From G020350405 sp964513655 (lineage in GTDB: Bacteria > Planctomycetota > Phycisphaerae > Sedimentisphaerales > Anaerobacaceae), in NCBI GenBank assembly GCA_964513655.1, contig CAZENQ010000005.1:23795-87794 (forward strand): a stretch of DNA of 64,000 nucleotides, written 5' to 3'. Both the position numbers and the translations under genes were made by a program. Shown here in pieces: positions 32,699-41,810 of this stretch (position 1 is its first letter; every line of letters begins with the position of its first letter). Below the pieces are notes generated by a model that had not been told where the DNA came from, did not search any database, and saw only the letters and a program-made list of their open reading frames with translations.

Positions 32699-35100
32699 CC
32701 ATAACCTCAATCGCTATCTTTCTCGTATCTGCGGCAACACTCGGACTCGAACTTGCCCTGGTCCGGGTCTTCTCTATCGGCCACTGGCATCATTTCTCCT
32801 TTTTGATTATAAGCACGGCGCTGCTCGGCTTCGGCGCCGGCGGGACCTGCGTTACAATCGCTTCAAAAACCCTTACAGCCAACTACAAAAAAACGCTGTG
32901 GTCCTTTGCCTGCGGATTGGCTCTGACAGTGCCGATTGTCTTCCAATTGAGCCAAAAGGTCCCGCTCGATGAGCTGCAGCTTATATGGGACCCCCGTCAG
33001 ATACTTTATCTGTTCGCTTATTACCTGTTGCTTTTCGTCCCTTTTTTCTGCGCAGGCACGTTCGTGGCCCTGGCATTCACCGTTTGCGCCGACAAGGCCC
33101 ATCGTTTGTACTTTTACAATATGACTGGTTCCGGCGCCGGCGCCGCGGCAATCGTCGCGATGATGTACGGCAATCCCCCGCAGCATCTTCTGCTGCTCAC
33201 CAGCTCTGCCGCATTCCTAGCCGCGCTGCTTCTGGCCTTATCGATGCCGCGACGCTTCCTCCTGACAACTTTTATTCTTGCCGCAGCTTGCATCTTCGCC
33301 TTTAGCCCAACAGGGCCGTTGGAACCGGAGATTGAAATCTCCGAAAACAAATCTCTGGTTTACTACCAGGCCCTGCCTGATTCCGAAACTCTTGCCGTCC
33401 GATACAGCCCCCTGGGCCGCTTGGACTGTCTCCGGGCACCCGCCGTTCGACACTTCCCCGGCCTCAGTATCGCATACCAGGGCTCGCTGCCCCAGCAGAT
33501 GTTGATAATCACCGACGCCGACGGTACCTCCGCGATAAATCACTTCGACCAGCTCAGCGACCTCAACTGCTACGACCACACGACCTCGGCCCTTCCCTAC
33601 CATTTACTTAATCAGCCTCACGCCTGCATCATCGGCGCAGGCGGCGGCTCCGATGTCGCGCAGGCCTTGGTGCTCGGCGCACGAAACGTTACCGCCGTCG
33701 AGATGAACCCGCAGATAATAAATTTGGTTCGCGATGAGTTTGCCGATTTTGCCAACGGCTTATACGACCGAGCCGATGTTCAGCTCATCGCCGCTGAAGG
33801 TCGAAGTTTTCTGCAAACAACCCCTCAGCAGTTCGACATCATTAACGTCTCACTGCTCGACTCGTTCACCGCCTCGGCGGCGGGAGTCTACGCCCTCAAT
33901 GAGAGTCATCTCTATACCATCGAGGCCATCGACCAGGCCCTCCGCCGATTGCGACCACAGGGCATCTTGAGTATCACCCGCATACTAAAAACCCCCCCGC
34001 GCGACAGCATCAAGATGTTCGCCACCGTAACCGAGGCCCTTCGCAAACGCGGCGTCGCCAATCCCGCCGACCACATCATTATGATTCGAAGCTGGGCCAC
34101 CGCAACGATTCTTGTCTCACCCCGGCCCTTCTCAGAAGTGCAAATCGCAGCCGCCCGCAGATTCGCCCCAGACCGGTCATTCGACCTCGTACATCTGCCC
34201 GGCATCAAGCCCGAGGATACAAACTTGTACCATGCACTTGAGCAGCCTGTTTATTACGAAAGTGCCCGTCACATTCTTTCGCCCCGGTACGAAACCTTCT
34301 ATCGAAATTACGCCTACAATATTCGCCCTGCTACCGACGACAGGCCCTACTTTTTCGATTTCTTCAAATTCAAGTCACTCCCGCATATGATTCGCACCAT
34401 GCCCCGCCGATGGCTGCCTTTTTCCGAATGGGGCTATCTCGTCCTCGTAGCAACCCTGCTACAGGCCGTCTGTGCAAGCGCCTTATTCATTTTGCTGCCT
34501 CTATGGATTGCCCGCCCAATCAGGACGGTCCGCTCTCGCAAACTCCCCGCGCTGGCTTACTTTCTCCTGCTCGGCCTCGCCTATATGTTTCTTGAAATGG
34601 GCTTCATCCAGAAAATGACCCTGCTAATAGGCCACCCGGTCTTCGGCGTCGCTGTTACCTTAGTGGGATTCCTGCTCTTCTCCGGCTGCGGCTCTTTAAC
34701 CTCAGCCCACCCCTCCAAACTGGCAAAGACACCCAACGGCATTATATGGCTCGCGGTATCAGCCATCGTTATTATCGGCCTGATTGAGATAACCTTGCTC
34801 GGTGTCTGCTTCGAATGGCTGGTCGGCTTCTCAAGACCAATTCGAATCTTACTCGGCCTGATTATAACAGCGCCCCTCGCATTCTTTATGGGGATGCCCT
34901 TCCCGACAGCTTTAAGGCAGCTTCACGCCCGCGCCACACCGCTTGTACCTTGGGCCTGGGGTATTAACGGCTTCGCCTCAGTAACAGGCGCCGTCCTGGG
35001 AGCCTTCCTGGCCATCTCTCTGGGATTTACGACCTTGGCCTTTGTAGCCCTGGCATGTTATCTGCTGGCCGCAATCATCTCCAAGCCAATGTGCACCTAA
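32695..35100 (+). CDS. Membrane protein with spermidine-synthase-like domain
   Basis: 801 residues in three parts. About six N-terminal membrane helices span 1-205. A soluble Rossmann-fold domain related to spermidine synthase covers about 210-590, with ACIIGAGGGSDVAQALVLGA, VTAVEMNPQIINLV and DIINVSLLDSFTASAAGVYA. About seven C-terminal helices span 590-800. Such membrane-embedded SpeE-like proteins are common in environmental bacteria; their substrate is unknown and true aminopropyl transfer is unproven. Translation is coupled to the exported Pcm through an ATGA overlap, suggesting both act on envelope substrates (inference). Confidence 0.82.
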   Translation: MTITSIAIFLVSAATLGLELALVRVFSIGHWHHFSFLIISTALLGFGAGGTCVTIASKTLTANYKKTLWSFACGLALTVPIVFQLSQKVPLDELQLIWDPRQILYLFAYYLLLFVPFFCAGTFVALAFTVCADKAHRLYFYNMTGSGAGAAAIVAMMYGNPPQHLLLLTSSAAFLAALLLALSMPRRFLLTTFILAAACIFAFSPTGPLEPEIEISENKSLVYYQALPDSETLAVRYSPLGRLDCLRAPAVRHFPGLSIAYQGSLPQQMLIITDADGTSAINHFDQLSDLNCYDHTTSALPYHLLNQPHACIIGAGGGSDVAQALVLGARNVTAVEMNPQIINLVRDEFADFANGLYDRADVQLIAAEGRSFLQTTPQQFDIINVSLLDSFTASAAGVYALNESHLYTIEAIDQALRRLRPQGILSITRILKTPPRDSIKMFATVTEALRKRGVANPADHIIMIRSWATATILVSPRPFSEVQIAAARRFAPDRSFDLVHLPGIKPEDTNLYHALEQPVYYESARHILSPRYETFYRNYAYNIRPATDDRPYFFDFFKFKSLPHMIRTMPRRWLPFSEWGYLVLVATLLQAVCASALFILLPLWIARPIRTVRSRKLPALAYFLLLGLAYMFLEMGFIQKMTLLIGHPVFGVAVTLVGFLLFSGCGSLTSAHPSKLAKTPNGIIWLAVSAIVIIGLIEITLLGVCFEWLVGFSRPIRILLGLIITAPLAFFMGMPFPTALRQLHARATPLVPWAWGINGFASVTGAVLGAFLAISLGFTTLAFVALACYLLAAIISKPMCT

Positions 35101-35104
35101 GCAC

Positions 35105-35449
35105 TCAGCAGGTAAGATGCAAGGCCGCCGCGACGTTTACCCCCGCCTCTGACAGCTCATTAAACTTCTCCACCGCCTTGTACGTACCCATTGTCTCTAA
35201 TTGGATGTTGTTTTCTTTCAGGAATTGCTGCGTCGTCCCAGGCACATCCATCATCCCTGATGCCCCGCAGCCGACAACCAAAACGCTCGGCTTCGCTTCG
35301 ATGACGGTCGTCAAATCTTCGACAGCCAACGAATGCCCCTGCTTCCTCCACCAATTGGACTGAACGGTCTCGGCGAGGATTATCACATCGCCGTTATACC
35401 TCGCCCCATTAATAACCATCTCACCGAACTGGTACGAATCTATACGCAT
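35105..35449 (-). CDS. DUF498/Mth938-domain protein
   Basis: 114 residues of the small Mth938/AAMDC-like fold. Recognisable segments are RIDSYQFGEMVINGARYNGD near the start and VEDLTTVIEAKPSVLVVGCG in the middle. Members occur widely; their biochemical role is unsettled. AGGTGAAG just before the ATG at 35449 decides this start over one 21 bases upstream. It is convergent with the preceding membrane-protein gene, with only 4 bases between the stops, and follows the signal-peptidase-like gene. Confidence 0.82.
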   Translation of the reverse strand: MRIDSYQFGEMVINGARYNGDVIILAETVQSNWWRKQGHSLAVEDLTTVIEAKPSVLVVGCGASGMMDVPGTTQQFLKENNIQLETMGTYKAVEKFNELSEAGVNVAAALHLTC

Positions 35450-35513
35450 ATCTTCACCTGATTCTCTCAAACCTAATTAACGCTCCACTTGAAATCAATA
35501 TAAAGCTGCGCTT

Positions 35514-36647
35514 TTATTCAATAGGCCCCATACGTCCCGGCGGCCAGTATATCTTGTACGCCCTGCCAATCAAATCTGATTCAGAAATCGCACCAAACTC
35601 ACGGCTGTCCCGGCTGTTAATGCTGTTATCACCCAATACAAAAAAACTATCCGCAGGAACTTCGAAAACCTCTCCCTCAACACCAAACTTCTCTGCTGAT
35701 ACGTACTCAATATTCTTAAGACCAGGACATTCCGTCTTCTCGCCGTTGATGTAAACGCTCCCATCTTTTATCTCAACAGACTCGCCCCCAAAAGCCGCAA
35801 CCCGCTTAACCAACGGAACTCGTGCGTCTGCCGGCGACTTGAACACAACAACATCTCCTCGCTTTGGTATGTACGTGGTGGACTTTCTTACAAGTATCCT
35901 GTCGTTCCTCCGAAGTGTCGGTGCCATATCACCAGGGACCTTTCTTAATCCTTCTGGCAAATATTCCGCAACTTCCGGAATTCGGAACGCTTCTACAAAA
36001 TGCTCCTTCATAGGAAATGCCGTGTAGCCCCACAGTCCTAAGACTAAAATCACCCCGGCAATAGTCACAGCCAGTCTTTTTGAACCTTCACGTCGAACGG
36101 GTGAAGATGTGTAAGCGTGATAACAGACAAAGGTAACGAACATCGCCCCTAAACCCAGGGCCAATACTAACAGGCCTCTTCTCATAAGCAGCAACACAAG
36201 CGAACATAAAATAAAAACAATTCCCAACAGCCGTTTCCTGATATATAGCTGGCCCAGCCCGGGTATTATGGATGAAAGAAACACCGCCAGCCACGGGTCT
36301 TTTTCTGCCTTCCTCGCGGCTTCAAACTCCATGCCGTTCTGCCTCCTCGCGCACTTGTGAGCGTCGAAAAGATTCCAAATGCCGATAGCACTAACAACCA
36401 GAAAAACGACTACCCCCGTAACTATGTTCCCCCTATAACTAAATACGCACCACGCCGCAAAGACCAAAAAAGCAGCTTCGACCAATATCAGAACGCATCC
36501 TCTCCGCATCCTTCCTGCATATATCTGCCCTATTCCCGCCCAGAACCTTGATAGAATAACAGCAAGCCACGGCTCTTTGCAGATAGTCGCCGTATTTCTC
36601 TCTGTATCTCCAGGACACCCCAGGTCAGTGATTTTTTCATTCTCCAT
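35514..36647 (-). CDS. Signal peptidase I homologue lacking the catalytic serine
   Basis: 377 residues. The first part (about 25-215) holds six or so membrane helices in two related blocks (KEPWLAVILSRFWAGIGQIY and DPWLAVFLSSIIPGLGQLY), each like the TM2/DUF5683 type. From about 225 the LepB/S26 fold follows: VPGDMAPTLRRNDRILV, the general-base Lys K281 in PLVKRVAAFGGE, and GDNSINSRDSREFG near the end. Where active enzymes have Ser before Met (as in GDSMxPTL or SGSMxPTL), this protein has Asp240, or one residue is missing. I checked the codon: it reads GAT. It may be a pseudoenzyme or have an unusual mechanism; a sequencing error is also possible. Confidence 0.85.
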   Translation of the reverse strand: MENEKITDLGCPGDTERNTATICKEPWLAVILSRFWAGIGQIYAGRMRRGCVLILVEAAFLVFAAWCVFSYRGNIVTGVVVFLVVSAIGIWNLFDAHKCARRQNGMEFEAARKAEKDPWLAVFLSSIIPGLGQLYIRKRLLGIVFILCSLVLLLMRRGLLVLALGLGAMFVTFVCYHAYTSSPVRREGSKRLAVTIAGVILVLGLWGYTAFPMKEHFVEAFRIPEVAEYLPEGLRKVPGDMAPTLRRNDRILVRKSTTYIPKRGDVVVFKSPADARVPLVKRVAAFGGESVEIKDGSVYINGEKTECPGLKNIEYVSAEKFGVEGEVFEVPADSFFVLGDNSINSRDSREFGAISESDLIGRAYKIYWPPGRMGPIE

Positions 36648-36699
36648 AAGGCGGCCTCGCGCTTTCAGCAGCCCAATACACCTCTGCTTTCCATCCCTT

Positions 36700-37743
36700 T
36701 CACGGGTTAATTATAACCTTATTATGCTCCGTCGTCTCCATCACATTTATGGCCTCGTGTATCTGCGACAGCGCAAAGCGGTGCGAGATAATCTTTTCAG
36801 TATCTATCAGCCCCGCTTCCATCAAATCAATCGCCTTCGTCATCGCCAATGTCGTCGTGCCGAAGCTCGCATCCATCCTGCCCTCAAGAAAGTGCGTAAG
36901 CCCCCCATCCAACTCAAACTTCTCACCCGTCGTAATCCCGAATACGTTCCACTTCGTCCCCCGCCGCCTCAGCTCAACCATCAGCCGCACTGCCTCTATC
37001 GCCCCGGCCGCCTCGACTATCAAATCCGGCCCATCCGGCATTATCTCATATACCCTTTTCTTTGCGTCCTCCCTAACAGGATTTACCGTGTGCGTCGCAC
37101 CTAATTGCTTCGCGTTACCCAGCGCATAATCGCTCTTATCAATCGCCACCAACCGCCCCGCCCCCGCGGCCTTCGCCACCATTAAACAGAGCAGCCCTAT
37201 ACTTCCCACCCCGATTATTACTACATCATCGCCAAGCTGCATTTCGCTGTATTGAATGACCCCCTTCCACGCCCCCGCGAGCGGCTCGGCCAGCGCCCCC
37301 GCATCGAAACTGATATCGTCAGGCTTGCCAAATAACGAACCTTCCTTCGTCTTCATATACTCCGCAAACGCCCCGTCCCAGACATCCTCCGGCCCGTCAC
37401 CGCCCGTCACAAAGGCCTTCTCGCAATAGTGCGTGTTGCCCGACCGGCAGTGCCTGCAGTACCCGCAGTGCCCCAACGGCTGCACAATGACCTCGTCCCC
37501 GACCTTAAAATGCGCCACCCCCGGCCCAACCTCGGAAACCACACCGCTCGGCTCGTGCCCGACTATAATCGGAAAATTCACATTCCGCCGAATCCCTTTA
37601 ATCGCCTTATAGTCCGTCCCGCAAATCCCGCACGATTTTATCCCCACCACAACCTCCCCCACATTTTCAGCCCGTGGAACCGCAACCTCCTCAAGTTCAA
37701 GCTTGTTAAAGTCTCGAAGGACCGCTGCCAACATCTTTTTCAT
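36700..37743 (-). CDS. Zinc-dependent medium-chain alcohol/polyol dehydrogenase
   Basis: 347 residues of the MDR superfamily. Catalytic zinc residues appear as SCGICGTDYK and GHEPSGVV. The structural zinc motif is HCGYCRHCRSGNTHYC. The NAD-binding loop is VVIIGVGSIGLLCL followed by LVAIDKSD, whose Asp favours NAD over NADP. The pattern is that of sorbitol/threonine dehydrogenase relatives; the alcohol substrate is not defined. A DUF362 gene lies 63 bases upstream on the same strand. Confidence 0.9.
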   Translation of the reverse strand: MKKMLAAVLRDFNKLELEEVAVPRAENVGEVVVGIKSCGICGTDYKAIKGIRRNVNFPIIVGHEPSGVVSEVGPGVAHFKVGDEVIVQPLGHCGYCRHCRSGNTHYCEKAFVTGGDGPEDVWDGAFAEYMKTKEGSLFGKPDDISFDAGALAEPLAGAWKGVIQYSEMQLGDDVVIIGVGSIGLLCLMVAKAAGAGRLVAIDKSDYALGNAKQLGATHTVNPVREDAKKRVYEIMPDGPDLIVEAAGAIEAVRLMVELRRRGTKWNVFGITTGEKFELDGGLTHFLEGRMDASFGTTTLAMTKAIDLMEAGLIDTEKIISHRFALSQIHEAINVMETTEHNKVIINP

Positions 37744-37806
37744 ACTAACACCATCGCTTTCTTCAGTTCAAAAATAATTTACAGCCTCCGCCAAGATCCT
37801 CTTAGA

Positions 37807-38598
37807 CTACCCATCTAAAATCTCTATATCATCCATACTTCCCAACAGACCGTTGGCCAGCCGCAGGTACTCAATCCTCTTCGGATTATGCCCTAATAGT
37901 TCACTGCCCACCGCGTCCACAGCCACAGCGTCAAAACCCGCAACTATCAGACCGATTCTTTTATGCTTGCCTGAAAGGTGCGTCCCCGTCAGGGCCACCG
38001 CCGCATCCACTACAGACAAATCGGGCTTTTTATACAGGCAGATATCAACAACCGATTTATGTGTCGACGGCGAATGAAGCTTCGATTTGTTCCACGAACC
38101 GCTATAAAACGGCGCAGGCGCAATGCCGAACATGTTCTTCAGCGCAACCGTCGTCTGCGTAAAGCTGTGGTCTTTCAGAACCGGCAGAGAGATTATAAAA
38201 GCCTGCTGCACTACCTCCGGTATATGCAACTCTTTCAGTTGCAGGGCCTTTTTATTTCTCGCCAGAACGGCTTGCGAACTGTTAAAGTCAATGAGCCTGA
38301 TACCGTATTTTTTGGCCATCCTTGTATACCCGTTGGCCCGGAATGTCTCCTCCGTTGTCCCTGTGCCGCAGCCCTCACCTATAGCGACCTCCGCCCCGCA
38401 ATTAGCCTTGCAATATCTATAGACCGCCTCAGCAGCACCCACATTGGTCGTTACCGGCGGCCCGTCCGAGCAGGTTAAATTCGGCTTGATAATGACAAGG
38501 CCTTTGTCCGGCAGCTTCCCCGCCGCACCAATCAAATCCAAAGCCCTGCCGACACTCCTCCCATAATCAACAAATTTCACCTTCGCAACTTTACTCAT
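37807..38598 (-). CDS. DUF362 protein
   Basis: 263 residues. DUF362 features are VIIKPNLTCSDGPPVTTN near the start, GEGCGTGTTEETF, SLPVLKDHSFTQTTVALKNM and a late VDAVGSELLGHNP. Other family members carry a ferredoxin module at the C-terminus; this one does not and lacks CxxCxxC clusters. The biochemical role of the family is not established. The start MSKVAKVKF at 38598 was chosen over an upstream ATG that would add a hydrophobic, Cys-rich dozen residues. Probably co-transcribed with the dehydrogenase gene 63 bases downstream. Confidence 0.85.
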   Translation of the reverse strand: MSKVAKVKFVDYGRSVGRALDLIGAAGKLPDKGLVIIKPNLTCSDGPPVTTNVGAAEAVYRYCKANCGAEVAIGEGCGTGTTEETFRANGYTRMAKKYGIRLIDFNSSQAVLARNKKALQLKELHIPEVVQQAFIISLPVLKDHSFTQTTVALKNMFGIAPAPFYSGSWNKSKLHSPSTHKSVVDICLYKKPDLSVVDAAVALTGTHLSGKHKRIGLIVAGFDAVAVDAVGSELLGHNPKRIEYLRLANGLLGSMDDIEILDG

Positions 38599-38767
38599 AG
38601 CCACATAGTAACAAATACACAAGACGAAACACAAGAGACGAAAAATAAAAGCGTGGCAGAATAGTTTAGGGGCATTAATGAAAATGCACAGCCCCCTTCT
38701 TTTGGGATTGCTTTAGTGATGTCTTGAACTGAAGTTCTTAGCGATAGAATTTAACTTAAAACCTGCA

Positions 38768-39484
38768 TTACTCTTCACTCACCTCTTTCAGCTCAGGCTC
38801 GATTTCGGTCTCTTTCTTTTCGCCGAGAGCAGCTATTTTCCTCAGATGCTTCTGTGCTTCGTTGCGGGAAACATACCAGTTTCCAACCAGAATTTCTATA
38901 AGGTATATCAGTCTTAATGCTTCATTGGGGTCAGCATCAACTATCAAATCCGTCTCGCTCTTCATATGTGCGCCGATGTTTCCAATCTGCCGGATGGAGT
39001 CGATTGCCTTCCAGGTCATAGGGTCAACCTTCTCTTTAAGACTGCTTATTTCATCAAATAACGTTGCCTTCTTTATCCCCCAAAAGTCACGTATCATCCC
39101 TTGAAGGCACCTGCGGGCGAATGCAGCTGAAGCCCTTGCCGATGCCTCGCACGTCGCACACGCCTCTTTATAATCGGCCCGGATCGATTCCGGAATATAA
39201 TCGGGAAGTATCTTCGCCCCCGACCGGGGGACCAGCTGCCATTTGGCCTTCGCTGGCTTGTAGCTCCAGCGCTTGGTGTCCGTATCCAAAAAGCAGTCGT
39301 GCAGTACCGCACTTGCCGTGTACTCCCTGCAGCTCTCATTCGGGCAAACGACAGATGTAATTATGACGGCCTGTGTCCCGTATTTATTGCCCATATCGAA
39401 CTCGTGCCGGGTCGCTTTGTAGTTTTCCTCGGTTATCGTCGCATTTTGATTGCAGTACGGACATCTCCAGCTAAATGAGGCCAT
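38768..39484 (-). CDS. DUF4145 protein with N-terminal zinc-ribbon
   Basis: 238 residues. The N-terminus has a zinc-ribbon-like pair, CPYC at about 8-11 and CPNESC at about 47-52. The DUF4145 core (about 110-220) includes ARASAAFARRCLQGMIRDF and IRQIGNIGAHM, a helix pair also seen in proteins tied to restriction or abortive-infection loci. Alone, with no nuclease or methylase next to it, its role here is unknown. The tail is Glu/Lys-rich. Confidence 0.8.
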   Translation of the reverse strand: MASFSWRCPYCNQNATITEENYKATRHEFDMGNKYGTQAVIITSVVCPNESCREYTASAVLHDCFLDTDTKRWSYKPAKAKWQLVPRSGAKILPDYIPESIRADYKEACATCEASARASAAFARRCLQGMIRDFWGIKKATLFDEISSLKEKVDPMTWKAIDSIRQIGNIGAHMKSETDLIVDADPNEALRLIYLIEILVGNWYVSRNEAQKHLRKIAALGEKKETEIEPELKEVSEE

Positions 39485-39804
39485 TTTAAATTCCTTTAAT
39501 AAGAAATTTGACCGCTAAAAGTCTACTCAACGGGGCTGATACAGACCAGATCAGGAAAGTAAGTGCCCCTGGTAGATTCAGTCCTTCTCTCATATCAATC
39601 CATTAATATAGTCCCCTAACTCCGCAATTTGTTACACCTTTTTTTCAAAAAACGGCAAATTTCTACAAATATCAGACGCAATGCCCCCACGATGAAATTG
39701 CTCTCTGAAGCACAAAGAGGTTGCAAAAGGTTGGGTTCGACCGGCCACGAGCCTGTCAAACGTTTACTTCACGCACGCCCCAGCAGCAAATGAACAGCAG
39801 GCTA
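39485..39804. other. Intergenic region, nothing recognised
   Basis: 320 bases between the DUF4145 and SAP-domain genes. I found no RNA gene or credible short coding frame. Confidence 0.5.
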
Positions 39805-40020
39805 TTAACTGATTTTAATGCAGTCCTGCATAAAGCAGCAGTCAGCGTGTACACATTGCCCGTTTGACCTTCCAAAGCAGGCAGTGTATCCCTCCGCTTG
39901 CTGCACGGCGTGAATCAGTTCAGCCTTTTTCATTTTACCGGGAGTTATGCCGAGACTTTTAGCCTTTTTCCTTATCTCGGGCATTTTCATAGGTTTCTCT
40001 AAGACATTTGCCACAGGCAT
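39805..40020 (-). CDS. SAP/Rho-N-like mini-protein with cysteine-rich tail
   Basis: 71 residues. The core MPEIRKKAKSLGITPGKMKK with AELIHAVQQAEG is a SAP-like (Rho N-terminal-like) helix-extended-helix that usually binds nucleic acid. A compact cysteine-rich end follows, with Cys in YTACFG, GQCVHADCC and MQDC (five cysteines), possibly a metal site. Small proteins of this layout occur in several anaerobe lineages, as far as I recall. The ATG at 40020 has AAAGGAG 6 bases upstream, so the longer frame from 40131 is rejected. It is transcribed alone. Confidence 0.75.
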   Translation of the reverse strand: MPVANVLEKPMKMPEIRKKAKSLGITPGKMKKAELIHAVQQAEGYTACFGRSNGQCVHADCCFMQDCIKIS

Positions 40021-40658
40021 TTTTTTCTCCTTTTGGACCAGTGTAATTTGGGCCTGTGCCCACGACGTTATCCAGCGACCCTTGGCGGTGCGGGCAAATT
40101 GGCCTGCTTTGTACATCGGCCGTTTTCGCACTCCTCGTTACGGCCTTTCCTGCACGCCGCCAATCAAACCAGAAAATGCCAAAAATAGACCCTACACACG
40201 GGGTGTTTTCGGACTAACCCAGATCAGTAAACCTTGTCACTGCAGCTGGGCGGTACGTCCCCAGACGGCCGGGCCGCAGGTTGGCCGGCAGCCAGAGAAT
40301 GGCTATCACAGAGTTGTGACCGCCTTAGAAGGCCATACAATCTCTTGAATTTGAAGGTAAGCACCGCCCCCCCAATAGGACATACCTGAACGCCCATATG
40401 TTGATGCCTTTTTTCAAAAAATTCCATAAAAATTAGCTAAAATCCTATACAAATACCGACGCCTCACCCCAACGCAAGACAGAAAAACAGCCCTATTCCA
40501 CTAAAATCCGGCATCACAGTCCCTGCCGCAGCAGCCATATAAGTCTGTAACTGCTGACTTAGCCTTCAAAAAAAACGTTCCATCCCCGTTTTTGCCCTTA
40601 AATCCACGCTACACCTCCCCAATCAGTCCTTCGTATTACTCAAAATGCCGCTACTTCC
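40021..40658. other. Intergenic region, nothing recognised
   Basis: About 640 bases without a convincing gene. A small hairpin with arms TCACA/TGTGA occurs near 40305-40320, and A/T-rich sequence near 40420-40450. No tRNA, RNase P, tmRNA or 6S signature was found. Confidence 0.45.
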
Positions 40659-40686
40659 TTGACTTATCCCGTAATTCGTGTATATT
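40659..40686 (+). promoter_or_regulatory. Sigma-70-type promoter upstream of the dockerin-protein gene
   Basis: TTGACT (40659-40664), a 16-base spacer and TATATT (40681-40686). The leader to the ATG at 40848 would be about 155 bases. Confidence 0.5.
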
Positions 40687-40847
40687 TTATATTACCTACG
40701 GCATATGCTTGCTTACCAGAAGTGCCCCGGACGGCACATTAGGAAGGTGGTGAATGACAGCCGACCAAACGATAATTTCCGCAATCGTAAAATTCCGTTT
40801 TTCGTCTCCGTCGCCGTAACAACATTTTTTCATAAGGGGGGCACATT

Positions 40848-41543
40848 ATGAAAAAACTGCTGTTAATCTCGTTATTCTTTAGCATGGCCTCAGTAGCTGT
40901 CGCCGAGGTCTCGACAAGGGTTTCAATGGCCGACGGCAACACACCCCTTGAGCTGGCCGACCCCTGCGTCCCTCTCGTTTATCGAGACATAATGGCCGGA
41001 ACGCAGCTCACCATTATCTTAGATTCGAACCTCGCTGAGGAGAGTTGGAACTGCGCTTTGGCTATTACCGATGCGAATAGAGACTACGGAGTTCTGTCCG
41101 CAAGAGGTCCTGCGCCAGATCACCCAAACTCTTGCTTACCGGCCGCAGGTCTTTACCCCGCTGTTAATACGTGGCTTCAGACAGGTATCGCCGGCTACTA
41201 TATGTATCCCGGTGTTGAAGACGTAAGCGTGGGCGATTGGTTTATTATCGACTACAACGCCACAAGCGTAGGTTACTGTACAGTAAAATTCTACGAAAAC
41301 TTTGCTCCTGACCCCAACCGCGACCTGCATTTCACGCATGTCGTCACGCGTGACTTCAACAATGATGGTATAGTCAACTTTGTCGATTTTGACCTGTTCG
41401 CCTCTTACTGGGACGCAGAGGACTGCAACGGCCCGGGCTGGTGCCAGGGCGCCGACCTTGACAACACGGGCAGCGTTGACGGCTATGACCTCGAGTTATT
41501 CGTCGATTTCTGGGTAGAAAGAACCCACCTGTCCTGGTTTTAA
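40848..41543 (+). CDS. Secreted protein with C-terminal dockerin-like domain
   Basis: 231 residues. A signal peptide (1-19, ending VAVAE) is followed by a beta-rich region (about 20-160) of unknown type; GTQLTIILDSNLAEE is vaguely cohesin-like but not convincing. The C-terminal dockerin-like module (about 165-225) has two calcium-loop repeats: DFNNDGIVNFVDFDLFASYW and DLDNTGSVDGYDLELFVDFW. Between them is C-x4-WC. The same module ends the large protein at 49.6-52.1 kb. AAGGGGGG precedes the ATG. It is probably exported and attached to a partner or the surface. Confidence 0.8.
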   Translation: MKKLLLISLFFSMASVAVAEVSTRVSMADGNTPLELADPCVPLVYRDIMAGTQLTIILDSNLAEESWNCALAITDANRDYGVLSARGPAPDHPNSCLPAAGLYPAVNTWLQTGIAGYYMYPGVEDVSVGDWFIIDYNATSVGYCTVKFYENFAPDPNRDLHFTHVVTRDFNNDGIVNFVDFDLFASYWDAEDCNGPGWCQGADLDNTGSVDGYDLELFVDFWVERTHLSWF

Positions 41544-41810
41544 TGGGTGATACCGGCAGTCATAGATAAGTTTGGACTTATTTGCAAATTACCGGGTTGA
41601 ACGAACGGGGGTGCTTAAAATTTAAACGTCCGGGGCATAAAGCGACTCTTCACACTGCTGATACTTCAAATTTTTCCGGAAAAGCAATCAACATCCCGTA
41701 ATTTAGGTTTGTTATATTTTACAGAGAAGCAGATGGAGCACGTGTGCCAGGAGGATGGCACCTGCAGGGCCATTTTTTGCTGTAAACTCGGATAGGTAGA
41801 GGAGGTGTCT

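Noticed and set aside
40848..41340. Cohesin domain in the N-terminal part of the small dockerin protein
   Set aside because: A few strands look similar, but the pattern is too short and the expected cohesin length and loops are not there.
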